A DNA stretch of 27,448 nucleotides from CAZDRI01 sp964508055 (lineage in GTDB: Bacteria; Pseudomonadota; Gammaproteobacteria; PS1; Pseudothioglobaceae): contig CAZDRI010000022.1 in assembly GCA_964508055.1 (NCBI GenBank), positions 1-27,448 of the forward strand, in the 5' to 3' direction. The notes beneath the pieces were generated by a model that made no database searches, was not told where the DNA came from, and worked only from the letters and a program-made list of their open reading frames with translations. The position numbers and the translations under genes were made by a program. Positions 17,084 to 24,402 of this stretch are shown here, piece after piece; within the stretch, counting starts at the first letter, position 1; each line of letters begins with the position of its first letter.

Positions 17084-18522
17084 AATAATTTTTCTACAAC
17101 TTCAGCGTCATTAAATTTAAGAGTTTTATTAGCAATAACTTGCTCTGTCTCATGGCCTTTACCAGCTATCAGAACACAATTATTATCTTTTAGCTTAGTA
17201 ATAGATTCTTTAATTGCTATCCTTCTATCCATAATAACTGTGATGTTTTTTTTATTTTTAATGCCTGATTTTATGTCATTGATAATTTTAATTGGCTCTT
17301 CAAATCTTGGATTATCATTAGTCAAAATAATATTGTCGGCTAAATTAGCAGCAACTTTGCCCATCAATGCTCTTTTAGTCTTATCACGATTACCACCGCA
17401 TCCAAATACTAAAGTTATTTTATTTTTAGGGAAGTGTAGTTTCAAGGTTTTTAGTGATTGCTCTAAAGCATCAGGAGTGTGAGCATAATCAACCCAAATA
17501 TTTTTATTATTAATCTTTTGCATCCTCCCTACAATTGGTTTTAATCTTGTTAATAAATTTAACACTTCATCAATAGAAAAACCTAAGACAACTAATTGAG
17601 CTAAAGCCGCAAGGATATTTAAAAGATTAAATTCACCTAAAAGATTTATTTCAAATTTATGGTTTTTGTATGAACAAATAAACCCATTACTTGTTTTAGT
17701 TATATTATCAAAACTTATAAATTTATCTAATTTAATACTTTTATCTACAGGCTTTAGACCATATCCTATTTTAGTTTTAGCCTTAGAATTTGTAAGTATT
17801 GATAGTGCATTATTATCATCAGTGTTTACAATTACGGTAGCTAATGAATCCAATTTAAATAATTTTTGTTTAGCCTTTAAGTAATTAGCCATAGTTTTAT
17901 GATAATCTAAATGCTCTTTAGTTAGATTAGTAAAAATTGCTGATTTAATATTTAAGCCTTGGATTCTATTTTGTGCCAAAGCATGAGATGATACTTCTAA
18001 AATTGCGCTAGTAATTTTTTTACTAGCATAATAATCAAGGGTTTTATATATAGTAAAAATATCAGGGGTAGTGTTTGCTAATTTTATTTTCTTTTCATTG
18101 GCTATTACCCCCAATGTTCCTATAACAATATTTTTAATTTTTAATAAAGTTAGAAGTTGTGATAAAAAAATGCTGCTAGAAGTTTTACCATTAGTGCCAG
18201 TGATTGCTATTAGATTTATATTATTCGTTTTTTTATAAAATCTACTAGCCAATATTACTAAATAATTAGTTAAATTATCAATGTATACACAAGGTATATT
18301 AATTTTTAAGTTTTTATTATCTAAAGCATTACTATCAACTGCAATTGCAACCGCTCCATTATTTATGGCAATGTCTTTATATTTTATACCGTTATCAGTT
18401 GAGCCTTTAATAGCAATAAATAAATCACCCTTTGTTACATTATTAGCGTTAATTGCTATACCTTTAATGTCAATATCGCTGCTAACTTTAACTATTGACT
18501 TAAAAAGTGCTGAAAGTAGCAT
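17080..18522 (-). CDS. murE: UDP-N-acetylmuramoyl-L-alanyl-D-glutamate--2,6-diaminopimelate ligase MurE
   Basis: A 480-residue Mur ligase that adds the third residue of the peptidoglycan stem. The ATP loop GTNGKT is at 109-114, followed by the partner motif NTTPDIFTIY. ILEVSSHALAQNRIQGL and NLTKEHLDYHKTMANYLKAK are typical of the family. The DNPR motif at about 400 (NDNPRFEEPI) specifies meso-diaminopimelate rather than lysine, so the wall is of the Gram-negative type. GKGHE near the C-terminus is also conserved. Start and ftsI stop share a base (TAATG), and the end overlaps murF by ATGA. Confidence 0.96.
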   Translation of the reverse strand: MLLSALFKSIVKVSSDIDIKGIAINANNVTKGDLFIAIKGSTDNGIKYKDIAINNGAVAIAVDSNALDNKNLKINIPCVYIDNLTNYLVILASRFYKKTNNINLIAITGTNGKTSSSIFLSQLLTLLKIKNIVIGTLGVIANEKKIKLANTTPDIFTIYKTLDYYASKKITSAILEVSSHALAQNRIQGLNIKSAIFTNLTKEHLDYHKTMANYLKAKQKLFKLDSLATVIVNTDDNNALSILTNSKAKTKIGYGLKPVDKSIKLDKFISFDNITKTSNGFICSYKNHKFEINLLGEFNLLNILAALAQLVVLGFSIDEVLNLLTRLKPIVGRMQKINNKNIWVDYAHTPDALEQSLKTLKLHFPKNKITLVFGCGGNRDKTKRALMGKVAANLADNIILTNDNPRFEEPIKIINDIKSGIKNKKNITVIMDRRIAIKESITKLKDNNCVLIAGKGHETEQVIANKTLKFNDAEVVEKLL

Positions 18523-20225
18523 TATAATTCAGCAAGGCGGTAGTTATATTTTAAAATATCTTCAATAGTTTGTTTAAATACTGGTGCTGCTACCTTGCCA
18601 CCTTCATAGCCTCCAGTTTTAGGATTTTCTATAGCTATCGCCATAATATATTTTGCATCTTCTGCTGGAGTAAAACCTACAAAAAAAGCTCGGTGTTTAT
18701 CAGAATAATATTTTCCATTTTTATAAATTTGCACAGTTCCAGTCTTACCAGCAATTGAAATATTATTAATTTTTGCTAATTTACCAGTACCATTTTCTAC
18801 AACTGATTTCAATATAGGTATAGTATTTTTTACTATCTCAGGTTTGAAAACTTGAAATGAATTTTTTTTATTTTTATTATCTTTAATAATTGACAAATCA
18901 ATAACCTTGCCTTTATTAGCAAATATTAAATACGACTTTGCAAGTTGAGCTAAAGTGGCATCTATACCATAACCATAAGCAAGAGACTTTTTATCTGCAC
19001 TTGTCCAATTAATATAGTGATGCAGCTTACCATTATTTTCACTTCCTGGAAGTATTTTTGTTACTTTTCCAAACCCTAAAGTATCTAAAGTTTGCCACAT
19101 TTTCTTTTTTTCTATTTTGCCAGCTATTTTTACCATGCCAATATTATGAGATTTTTGTAAAATTTCAGAAACAGATAGTTTTTTATCTTTAGTAGTTTTT
19201 AATACTTTTGAACCAATTTTAATTGGTCTTGATACATCTACTATTTCATCAATAGATATTTTATTTTCCTGCATAGCAAGCATTGCAATAAAAGGTTTTA
19301 TTGTTGAGCCTATATCAAAAATATCAGCTATAGCATAATTACGGTAATATTCAGGTTTATATTTTTTTCTATTATTAGGGTTAATTGTAGGATAGTTAAC
19401 TAAAGCTAAAATATCACCTTGATTTGAAAGCACAATAGCAGACCCAGAATCAGCATTATGTTTTATTACCGCATTTTTAAGTGCAACATATGAAAAATAT
19501 TGGATAGAGCTATCAATGGTTAGAGCTAAGTCTTTTCCCTGTATGGCTGGCTTTATTACTTTAATATCTGAAAACGGCTCTTTTCTTTTGCTATCAAATG
19601 CAACTTTCTTTTTGCCATTAGAGCCTTTTAAAACATTTTGATAAATTCTTTCAATACCTTCTATTCCATTTAGATTATTATCAGTCAAACCTAATAGTGG
19701 GGCAGTTGTCTCTGCTTGAGAATAATAGCGCTTAGAAGAATATTTAAGAGAAACACCTTGAATTCTTTCTTTTTTTACTTTGCCGTTTTTTTCTATTTTG
19801 TAGTATTTACTTACTGTTTCTTTTAATTTTTTAATGATAGGAGAGTTTATTTCTAAGTTTTTTTTTATAGCTAAATATTTTTTACTAGGGCTGGTTTTTA
19901 TTTTTTTCTCTAACTCGTTTTCACTAATGTTAAGAACTTTTGCAACATGACTATAAAATGGTTTTTGTAGTAATGATGGATCAATTATTATATCATTTAG
20001 TGGTAATTCTACAGCTAATGGAATAGAGTATTTATCAATTATTTTGCCACGATAGCCACGAAGTATAACTGTGCCAATAGTTTGATCATAGCCTTTTTCT
20101 TTTAATGTTTTATCATTATTAGTTTCATTAGTATGAATAAATGTTATTTTGTATACAAGCAAAGCTAATATAGCTATAAGCATTAAGCTAATAATTTTTT
20201 TTCTTATACTATCGTGTTTAATCAT
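18522..20225 (-). CDS. ftsI: Septal peptidoglycan transpeptidase FtsI (PBP3)
   Basis: A 567-residue class B penicillin-binding protein. It cross-links septal peptidoglycan and works with FtsW in the divisome. One N-terminal membrane segment (about 10-28, IISLMLIAILALLVYKITF) is followed by the PBP dimerisation domain, with GTVILRGYRGKIIDKYSIPL near 51-70. The transpeptidase domain carries the three catalytic motifs: SxxK in GSTIKPF (about 305-311), SxN in KSHNIGM (about 356), and KTG in AGKTGTVQIY (about 491). Length compares with E. coli FtsI at 588. It overlaps ftsL by ATGA and murE by one base, so the block is translationally linked. Confidence 0.95.
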   Translation of the reverse strand: MIKHDSIRKKIISLMLIAILALLVYKITFIHTNETNNDKTLKEKGYDQTIGTVILRGYRGKIIDKYSIPLAVELPLNDIIIDPSLLQKPFYSHVAKVLNISENELEKKIKTSPSKKYLAIKKNLEINSPIIKKLKETVSKYYKIEKNGKVKKERIQGVSLKYSSKRYYSQAETTAPLLGLTDNNLNGIEGIERIYQNVLKGSNGKKKVAFDSKRKEPFSDIKVIKPAIQGKDLALTIDSSIQYFSYVALKNAVIKHNADSGSAIVLSNQGDILALVNYPTINPNNRKKYKPEYYRNYAIADIFDIGSTIKPFIAMLAMQENKISIDEIVDVSRPIKIGSKVLKTTKDKKLSVSEILQKSHNIGMVKIAGKIEKKKMWQTLDTLGFGKVTKILPGSENNGKLHHYINWTSADKKSLAYGYGIDATLAQLAKSYLIFANKGKVIDLSIIKDNKNKKNSFQVFKPEIVKNTIPILKSVVENGTGKLAKINNISIAGKTGTVQIYKNGKYYSDKHRAFFVGFTPAEDAKYIMAIAIENPKTGGYEGGKVAAPVFKQTIEDILKYNYRLAEL

Positions 20226-20476
20226 AATTTATGTATTTTTTTAGGACGAAACATATTAAGAGATTTTTTAGCTTTTGATTCAATATGAATTAGAGATGAG
20301 TTTTTAATATATTTAGTAGTTAATACTTTATTTTCAGTTATTAAAATATTTCTTTTAGTATAAAGCTCTTGTAATTCAACAAAATATAAATTCTTAACAA
20401 ATTTAGCATAGACAGTCACAAGTGACAGTAACACAACCATAAATAGAAGTATGATATTTATAGTTTTAAAACTCAT
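20222..20476 (-). CDS. ftsL: Cell division protein FtsL
   Basis: An 84-residue bitopic protein: short cytoplasmic start, one membrane segment at about 6-24 (INIILLFMVVLLSLVTVYA), then a periplasmic helix with heptad-like spacing (LYFVELQELYTKRNILITENKVL) and a C-terminal SKAKKSLNMFRP element seen in FtsL before ftsI. It would form the FtsQLB scaffold that activates FtsWI. FtsL sequences are poorly conserved; the call relies on size, topology and position just before ftsI with an ATGA overlap. Unusually, the gene before it is ftsZ rather than rsmH. Confidence 0.85.
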   Translation of the reverse strand: MSFKTINIILLFMVVLLSLVTVYAKFVKNLYFVELQELYTKRNILITENKVLTTKYIKNSSLIHIESKAKKSLNMFRPKKIHKL

Positions 20477-20485
20477 CTCATAATT

Positions 20486-21658
20486 TTATGAATGATTTCT
20501 TAATCTCATATAAGCTGGTATCTCATAGGTATCAGCAGCATTATTTAAACCTTTATTAAATTTTCTTTCAATTTCAATAATTTTTTCAGATTCTGCATCA
20601 TCTGATTCTGGAGTATTAATTACTTTCTTTTTTTCTTTTTCATTATTATTAGAATCATCAGAATCACTTATAATAATTTGCGGTTGTAACCCTGTTGCTA
20701 CAATTGTTACTTTAATAGAATCACCCATAGTTTCACAAATAGAAGTTCCAATTTTTACCTCCGAATTATTTGATGCATACATCTCAACTGAGTTACCTAT
20801 TAATGCAAATTCTGGCACAGTAATTTTGCTTGCAGTTATATTTACTAAAACACCTTTTGCATTTTTTAAATCAATTCCTTCAATTAATGGATTTGATAGT
20901 GCTGATTCAACTGCTTTTTCAACACGATTTTCCCCAGAGGCAACACCTGAACTCATCATTGCTTTTCCTGGCACTGACATAACAGTTTTAACATCAGCAA
21001 AGTCTAAATTGATGCGACCAGGCTTAGTTATAAGTTCAGTAATAGAGGTTACAGAATTAAATAAAACATCATCAGAACAAGCAAATGCCAGATCTAAATC
21101 ATTCAATTCTGCTTCTGTTAGTGAATCAAGCAGGTTATCATTAGGTAAGATAATAAGAGAGTCAACTTCATTAATTAAGCGTTGTATGCCTTCGTTAGCA
21201 ACCGCTATTCTTCTAAGACCTTCAAAGTGGAAAGGCTTAGTAACTATTGCTACAGTTAACATTCCTAATTCTTTAGCAATATTTGCTACAACTGGAGCAG
21301 CGCTTGTACCTGTGCCGCCACCCATCCCGGCAGCAATAAAAAGCATATCAGCGTCACTAATTTCTTCTTTTATTGCTTCTTTATCTTCAATTGCAGCTTT
21401 TTCTCCAGTTTCAACTTTGAGGCCAGCACCAAGCCCTTTAGTAGTGGATTTATATCCAATACAAATAGTTTTATCAACTTCAAGGCCACTTAAATGCTGT
21501 GCGTCAGTATTAGCACAAATAAATTCAACATCACTGTTTTCACTTTTTTTAGCCATATGATTTACAGCATTTCCACCGCCACCACCTAATCCTATTACTT
21601 TAATTACAGCTTTTTGAACCTGGTTTTCTTCATTTTTATTATCTTCTATAAATTCCAT
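20486..21658 (-). CDS. ftsZ: Cell division GTPase FtsZ
   Basis: A 390-residue tubulin homologue that polymerises into the division ring. VIKVIGLGGGGGNAVNHM is near 18-35 and FICANTDAQ near 46-54. The tubulin-type signature reads GGGTGTS at 113-119 where nearly all FtsZ have GGGTGTG. The T7 catalytic loop NLDFADVKTVMS is intact, with both Asp of NxDxxD. GSGVASGENR-type residues appear as SSGVASGENRVEKAVE. A variable linker rich in Ser, Asp, Glu and Lys (about 330-372) precedes the C-terminal peptide YEIPAYMRLRN that binds FtsA/ZipA. An AGGGGA site lies eight bases before the ATG. The gene sits between rsmH (14 bp) and ftsL (9 bp), not after ftsA as in most proteobacteria. Confidence 0.96.
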   Translation of the reverse strand: MEFIEDNKNEENQVQKAVIKVIGLGGGGGNAVNHMAKKSENSDVEFICANTDAQHLSGLEVDKTICIGYKSTTKGLGAGLKVETGEKAAIEDKEAIKEEISDADMLFIAAGMGGGTGTSAAPVVANIAKELGMLTVAIVTKPFHFEGLRRIAVANEGIQRLINEVDSLIILPNDNLLDSLTEAELNDLDLAFACSDDVLFNSVTSITELITKPGRINLDFADVKTVMSVPGKAMMSSGVASGENRVEKAVESALSNPLIEGIDLKNAKGVLVNITASKITVPEFALIGNSVEMYASNNSEVKIGTSICETMGDSIKVTIVATGLQPQIIISDSDDSNNNEKEKKKVINTPESDDAESEKIIEIERKFNKGLNNAADTYEIPAYMRLRNHS

Positions 21659-21672
21659 GATATTTTCCCCTG

Positions 21673-22605
21673 TTATAATTTTTCACTAACTCTAAGAATT
21701 GCACTTCTTGCCCTATTGTTTAACTCTACTTCTTTTTTTGAAGGAGTAAATTTAGATTTTTTTTTCATATTTACTCCTTTTCTTTTAGATTCTATAAGTG
21801 GTAACCCTTTTGGTATTTCCTCACCTTTAGAATTATGTTCAATAAATTTTTTAACAATCCTATCTTCTAAGGAATGAAAGCTGATTACAACTAATCTGCC
21901 CTTTGGAGCTAATATATCAATAGTTTTTGCTAAGGCTTGTTTTAGCTCGTCTAACTCCTTATTAATAAATATTCTAAAAGCTTGAAAAGTTCTAGTTGCA
22001 GGATGTTTCCCTTTGGTATTAGGTATTATTGAAGTTATAATATTAACTAATTGTTTAGTAGTAGTAATGGTGTTGGTTTTTTGATAACTCTTAATTGCTT
22101 GGGCAATTTTCCTACTTTTTCTTTCTTCTCCAAATTTATATATTACATCTTGAATTTGTTCTTTAGTTGCTGTTTTTAACCAATCAATTAAATTAAACTT
22201 TTGGCTTTGGTCCATTCTCATATCAAGCGGACCATCTTTTTGAAAACTAAATCCCCTTGAGTTATTATCTAACTGTGGTGAAGAAACACCTAAATCCATT
22301 AAAACTCCATCAACTTTACCTTTTAAACTTCTTTTATTAATTTCTTTATCTACTTTAGCAAAAGACGAGTGTATTACCTCCAAATTAGGGTAATTAAAGT
22401 TATTATAAGCATATTCAATTGCTTCTAAATCTTTATCAAAAGCTATTAATTTTCCTTTTTTTCCTAACATTTTTAATATAGCTAAGCTATGTCCTCCTCT
22501 TCCAAATGTTAAATCTAAATAAACACCATTTTTTTTAATATTTAATTGTTTTATCACCTCATCCAGCATTACTGGGTGATGGCAATCACTATCTACAGTG
22601 CCAAT
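21673..22605 (-). CDS. rsmH: 16S rRNA (cytosine1402-N4)-methyltransferase RsmH (MraW), probable ATT start
   Basis: It methylates N4 of C1402 in 16S rRNA with AdoMet. The AdoMet loop VYLDLTFGRGGHS, then LIAFDKDLEAIEYA, VDGVLMDLGVSSPQLD, RGFSFQKDGPLDMRMD, GKHPATRTFQAFRIFINKEL, RLVVISFHSLEDRIVKKF and the final NNRARSAILRVSEKL are all family hallmarks. The first ATG (22569) would drop the conserved His-x-Pro-Val before MLDEV; the frame upstream reads IGTVDSDCHHPV. The only start serving it is ATT at 22605-22603, six bases after a perfect GGAGGT (22617-22612), giving 310 residues (E. coli 313) and a 13-bp overlap with mraZ. If ATT is not used, the CDS is 21673-22569. Confidence 0.93.
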   Translation of the reverse strand: MGTVDSDCHHPVMLDEVIKQLNIKKNGVYLDLTFGRGGHSLAILKMLGKKGKLIAFDKDLEAIEYAYNNFNYPNLEVIHSSFAKVDKEINKRSLKGKVDGVLMDLGVSSPQLDNNSRGFSFQKDGPLDMRMDQSQKFNLIDWLKTATKEQIQDVIYKFGEERKSRKIAQAIKSYQKTNTITTTKQLVNIITSIIPNTKGKHPATRTFQAFRIFINKELDELKQALAKTIDILAPKGRLVVISFHSLEDRIVKKFIEHNSKGEEIPKGLPLIESKRKGVNMKKKSKFTPSKKEVELNNRARSAILRVSEKL

Positions 22606-23045
22606 TTTGCTACCTCCGCAGGGACTTCTTCTGTTGCACTTACTTCACTTAATTTCTTTATATGCTTATGCCACTCATCTTCATCCCAAATTTCAAAATT
22701 TTTACCTTGACCGCTTACTATTACTTTTTTATTAAAATTTGCATATTCTCTTAAAGGCAGAGGTAATAGCAAGCGGTTATTAGCATCAACTTCAACATCT
22801 ATAGCATGTCCAATTAATTTTCTTTTTATTTTTTTAGTATGCACATTTAAAGATGGTAAGGCATTTACTTTTCTTTCTAATTCTTGCCATTCATATAAAG
22901 GATAAAGCAACAAACAATTATCATCTGGATGTATGCTTAAAACTAAACTGCCAGCACAGCTGTTTTTTATTTGCTCATGATGGCGCACTGGAATTTTAAT
23001 TCTTCCTTTAGCATCTATAGTTAAATTGTGGACTCCTCTAAACAT
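22593..23045 (-). CDS. mraZ: Transcriptional regulator MraZ
   Basis: A 150-residue protein with two AbrB-like halves; it is the autorepressor of the division/cell-wall cluster. MFRGVHNLTIDAKGRIKIPV opens the first half and LIGHAIDVEVDANNRLLLPL opens the second, each with the DxxxR core. ELERKVNALPSLN and FEIWDEDEWHKHI also match. I start at ATG 23045 because MFRG is the family N-terminus and length then matches E. coli (152). A longer frame from GTG at 23084 would run through the operator repeats and is unlikely. ATG at 23054 is a close alternative. It is first in the run, 3' end overlapping the rsmH start. Confidence 0.95.
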   Translation of the reverse strand: MFRGVHNLTIDAKGRIKIPVRHHEQIKNSCAGSLVLSIHPDDNCLLLYPLYEWQELERKVNALPSLNVHTKKIKRKLIGHAIDVEVDANNRLLLPLPLREYANFNKKVIVSGQGKNFEIWDEDEWHKHIKKLSEVSATEEVPAEVAKLAL

Positions 23046-23050
23046 ATGTT

Positions 23051-23090
23051 CCATTTTAAACCACTTTTTACCACTTTGAAACACTTTTTT
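23051..23090 (-). promoter_or_regulatory. MraZ operator: four 10-bp tandem repeats
   Basis: On the minus strand four 10-bp units follow each other directly, with GTGTT, GTGGT, GTGGT and ATGGA as their first five bases, each followed by five A/T-rich bases. MraZ of E. coli and other bacteria binds direct repeats of a TGGG-like core at about 10-bp spacing just upstream of mraZ. Here the repeats end six bases before the mraZ ATG, so binding would block the promoter or initial elongation. This supports autoregulation of the whole mraZ-to-murF run. Confidence 0.8.
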
Positions 23091-23112
23091 TGTTTTTTTA
23101 TTAAAAATAATT

Positions 23113-23141
23113 TTGATATTTTTTTTATAAAGGTTTATATA
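23113..23141 (+). promoter_or_regulatory. Candidate promoter for the malic enzyme gene
   Basis: TTGATA (23113-23118, 5 of 6 to consensus) and TATATA (23136-23141) are 17 bp apart, with about 30 bases of leader to the ATG at 23177. It lies in the divergent mraZ/malic enzyme spacer. The very A/T-rich surroundings make chance matches common. The opposite-facing mraZ promoter must also lie here, but I could not pick it. Confidence 0.4.
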
Positions 23142-23176
23142 TATTAAAATTTATAGTTTTCACCTACTAATTTATT

Positions 23177-24376
23177 ATGACTGAATTAAAAGATAAGGCT
23201 TTGGCATATCACAGTAAAAAGCCTGCAGGAAAGCTAGCAACTGTAACTACTAAAGAGTGTTTAACTCAACAAGATTTAAGTTTAGCTTATACTCCTGGAG
23301 TAGCTGAACCGGTGCGAGAAATTGTAAAAAATCCTGATAATGCATATAAATATACTGCAAAAGGAAATTTAGTAGCAGTAATTTCTAATGGCACTGCATC
23401 ATTAGGTTTAGGCAATACCGGAGCTTTAGCTTCTAAGCCAATTATGGAAGGAAAAGCGGTATTATTTAAGAAATTTGCTAATATTGATGTTTTTGATATT
23501 GAAGTTGATACTGAAAATGTTGAAGACTTTATTCAAACTGTAAAAAATATAGCACCTACATTTGGAGGCATAAATTTAGAAGATATTAAGGCACCAGAAT
23601 GCTTTGAAATTGAAAAAAGGCTTATTGATGAATTAGACATACCAGTATTTCATGATGACCAACATGGAACAGCAATTATTGTGGCTGCTGGGCTTTTAAA
23701 TGCTTTAGAAGTTCAAAACAAATCTATTGATAGTAGTAAGATTACCTGTCTTGGTGCTGGCTCTGCTGGGATTGCTATTTTAAATTTATTATGTGATTTA
23801 GGAGCTAAAAAAGAAAATATATTTTTAGTTGATAAAGAAGGAATTATTAGGACTGACAGCAAAAACTTAACTAAGCAAAAAAAATTATATATGCGAAATA
23901 CTACTAAAAAAACATTAGCTGATGCATTTCAAAATGCAGATGTTTTTATTGGTGTTGCTGCTGCAAATCTAGTAGATGAAGCTATGATTAAAGCTATGGC
24001 TACAAATCCAATAGTTTTTGCTTTATCTAATCCAGACCCTGAAATAAAACCAGAGGTTGCTAATGCTTGTCGCGATGATTTAATTATGGCAACTGGTAGA
24101 ACTGATTATCCTAATCAAGTAAATAATGTTTTAGGATTTCCTTTTATCTTTCGTGGTGCATTAGATGCAAAAGCTAGAAAAATTACAACTCCAATGAAAA
24201 TAGCAGCTGTCAATGCCTTAAAAGATTTAGCAAAAGAAGATGTACCTAAAGAAGTATTAGATGCTTATAATTTGGATAAATTAACATTTGGTAAGGACTA
24301 TATTATCCCTAAACCTTTTGACCCAAGATTAATAGATAGAGTCCCAAAAGCTGTTAAAGATGCAGCTTTTAGTTAG
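23177..24376 (+). CDS. maeB: NAD(P)-dependent malic enzyme, single-domain, C-terminus probably clipped
   Basis: A 399-residue enzyme that oxidatively decarboxylates malate to pyruvate. AYTPGVAEPVREI with the catalytic Tyr38 and EGKAVLFKKFANIDVFDIEV with Lys93 are present. GGINLEDIKAPECFEIE (metal-binding Glu-Asp), PVFHDDQHGTAIIVAAGL, the Rossmann loop GAGSAGIAI near 194 and FALSNPDPEIKPEVA follow. It lacks the C-terminal phosphotransacetylase domain of the long MaeB form. Relatives continue after PKPFDPR...AVAxAAM with SGVATRPI; this one stops at DAAFS. The end coincides with the change to archaeal-looking DNA, so about 10-25 residues may have been lost at a junction. Confidence 0.93.
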   Translation: MTELKDKALAYHSKKPAGKLATVTTKECLTQQDLSLAYTPGVAEPVREIVKNPDNAYKYTAKGNLVAVISNGTASLGLGNTGALASKPIMEGKAVLFKKFANIDVFDIEVDTENVEDFIQTVKNIAPTFGGINLEDIKAPECFEIEKRLIDELDIPVFHDDQHGTAIIVAAGLLNALEVQNKSIDSSKITCLGAGSAGIAILNLLCDLGAKKENIFLVDKEGIIRTDSKNLTKQKKLYMRNTTKKTLADAFQNADVFIGVAAANLVDEAMIKAMATNPIVFALSNPDPEIKPEVANACRDDLIMATGRTDYPNQVNNVLGFPFIFRGALDAKARKITTPMKIAAVNALKDLAKEDVPKEVLDAYNLDKLTFGKDYIIPKPFDPRLIDRVPKAVKDAAFS

Positions 24377-24402
24377 TCCAACCTGAATTAAGTACAAAAA
24401 TA

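Noticed and set aside
18522..20225. FtsI as a different class B PBP such as PBP2
   Set aside because: The position between ftsL and murE with overlapping codons, and the length, fit FtsI; no RodA neighbour is present.
20826..21560. A 244-codon open frame on the plus strand opposite ftsZ
   Set aside because: It is the antisense of a well-conserved gene, has no ribosome binding site and no recognisable protein features.
23046..23084. A longer mraZ reading from GTG at 23084 adding 13 residues
   Set aside because: The extra codons are the operator repeats, and the family N-terminus is MFRG.
23051..23090. Short tandem repeats as a possible CRISPR fragment
   Set aside because: Units are only 10 bp with no spacers, and the position fits MraZ-binding repeats.
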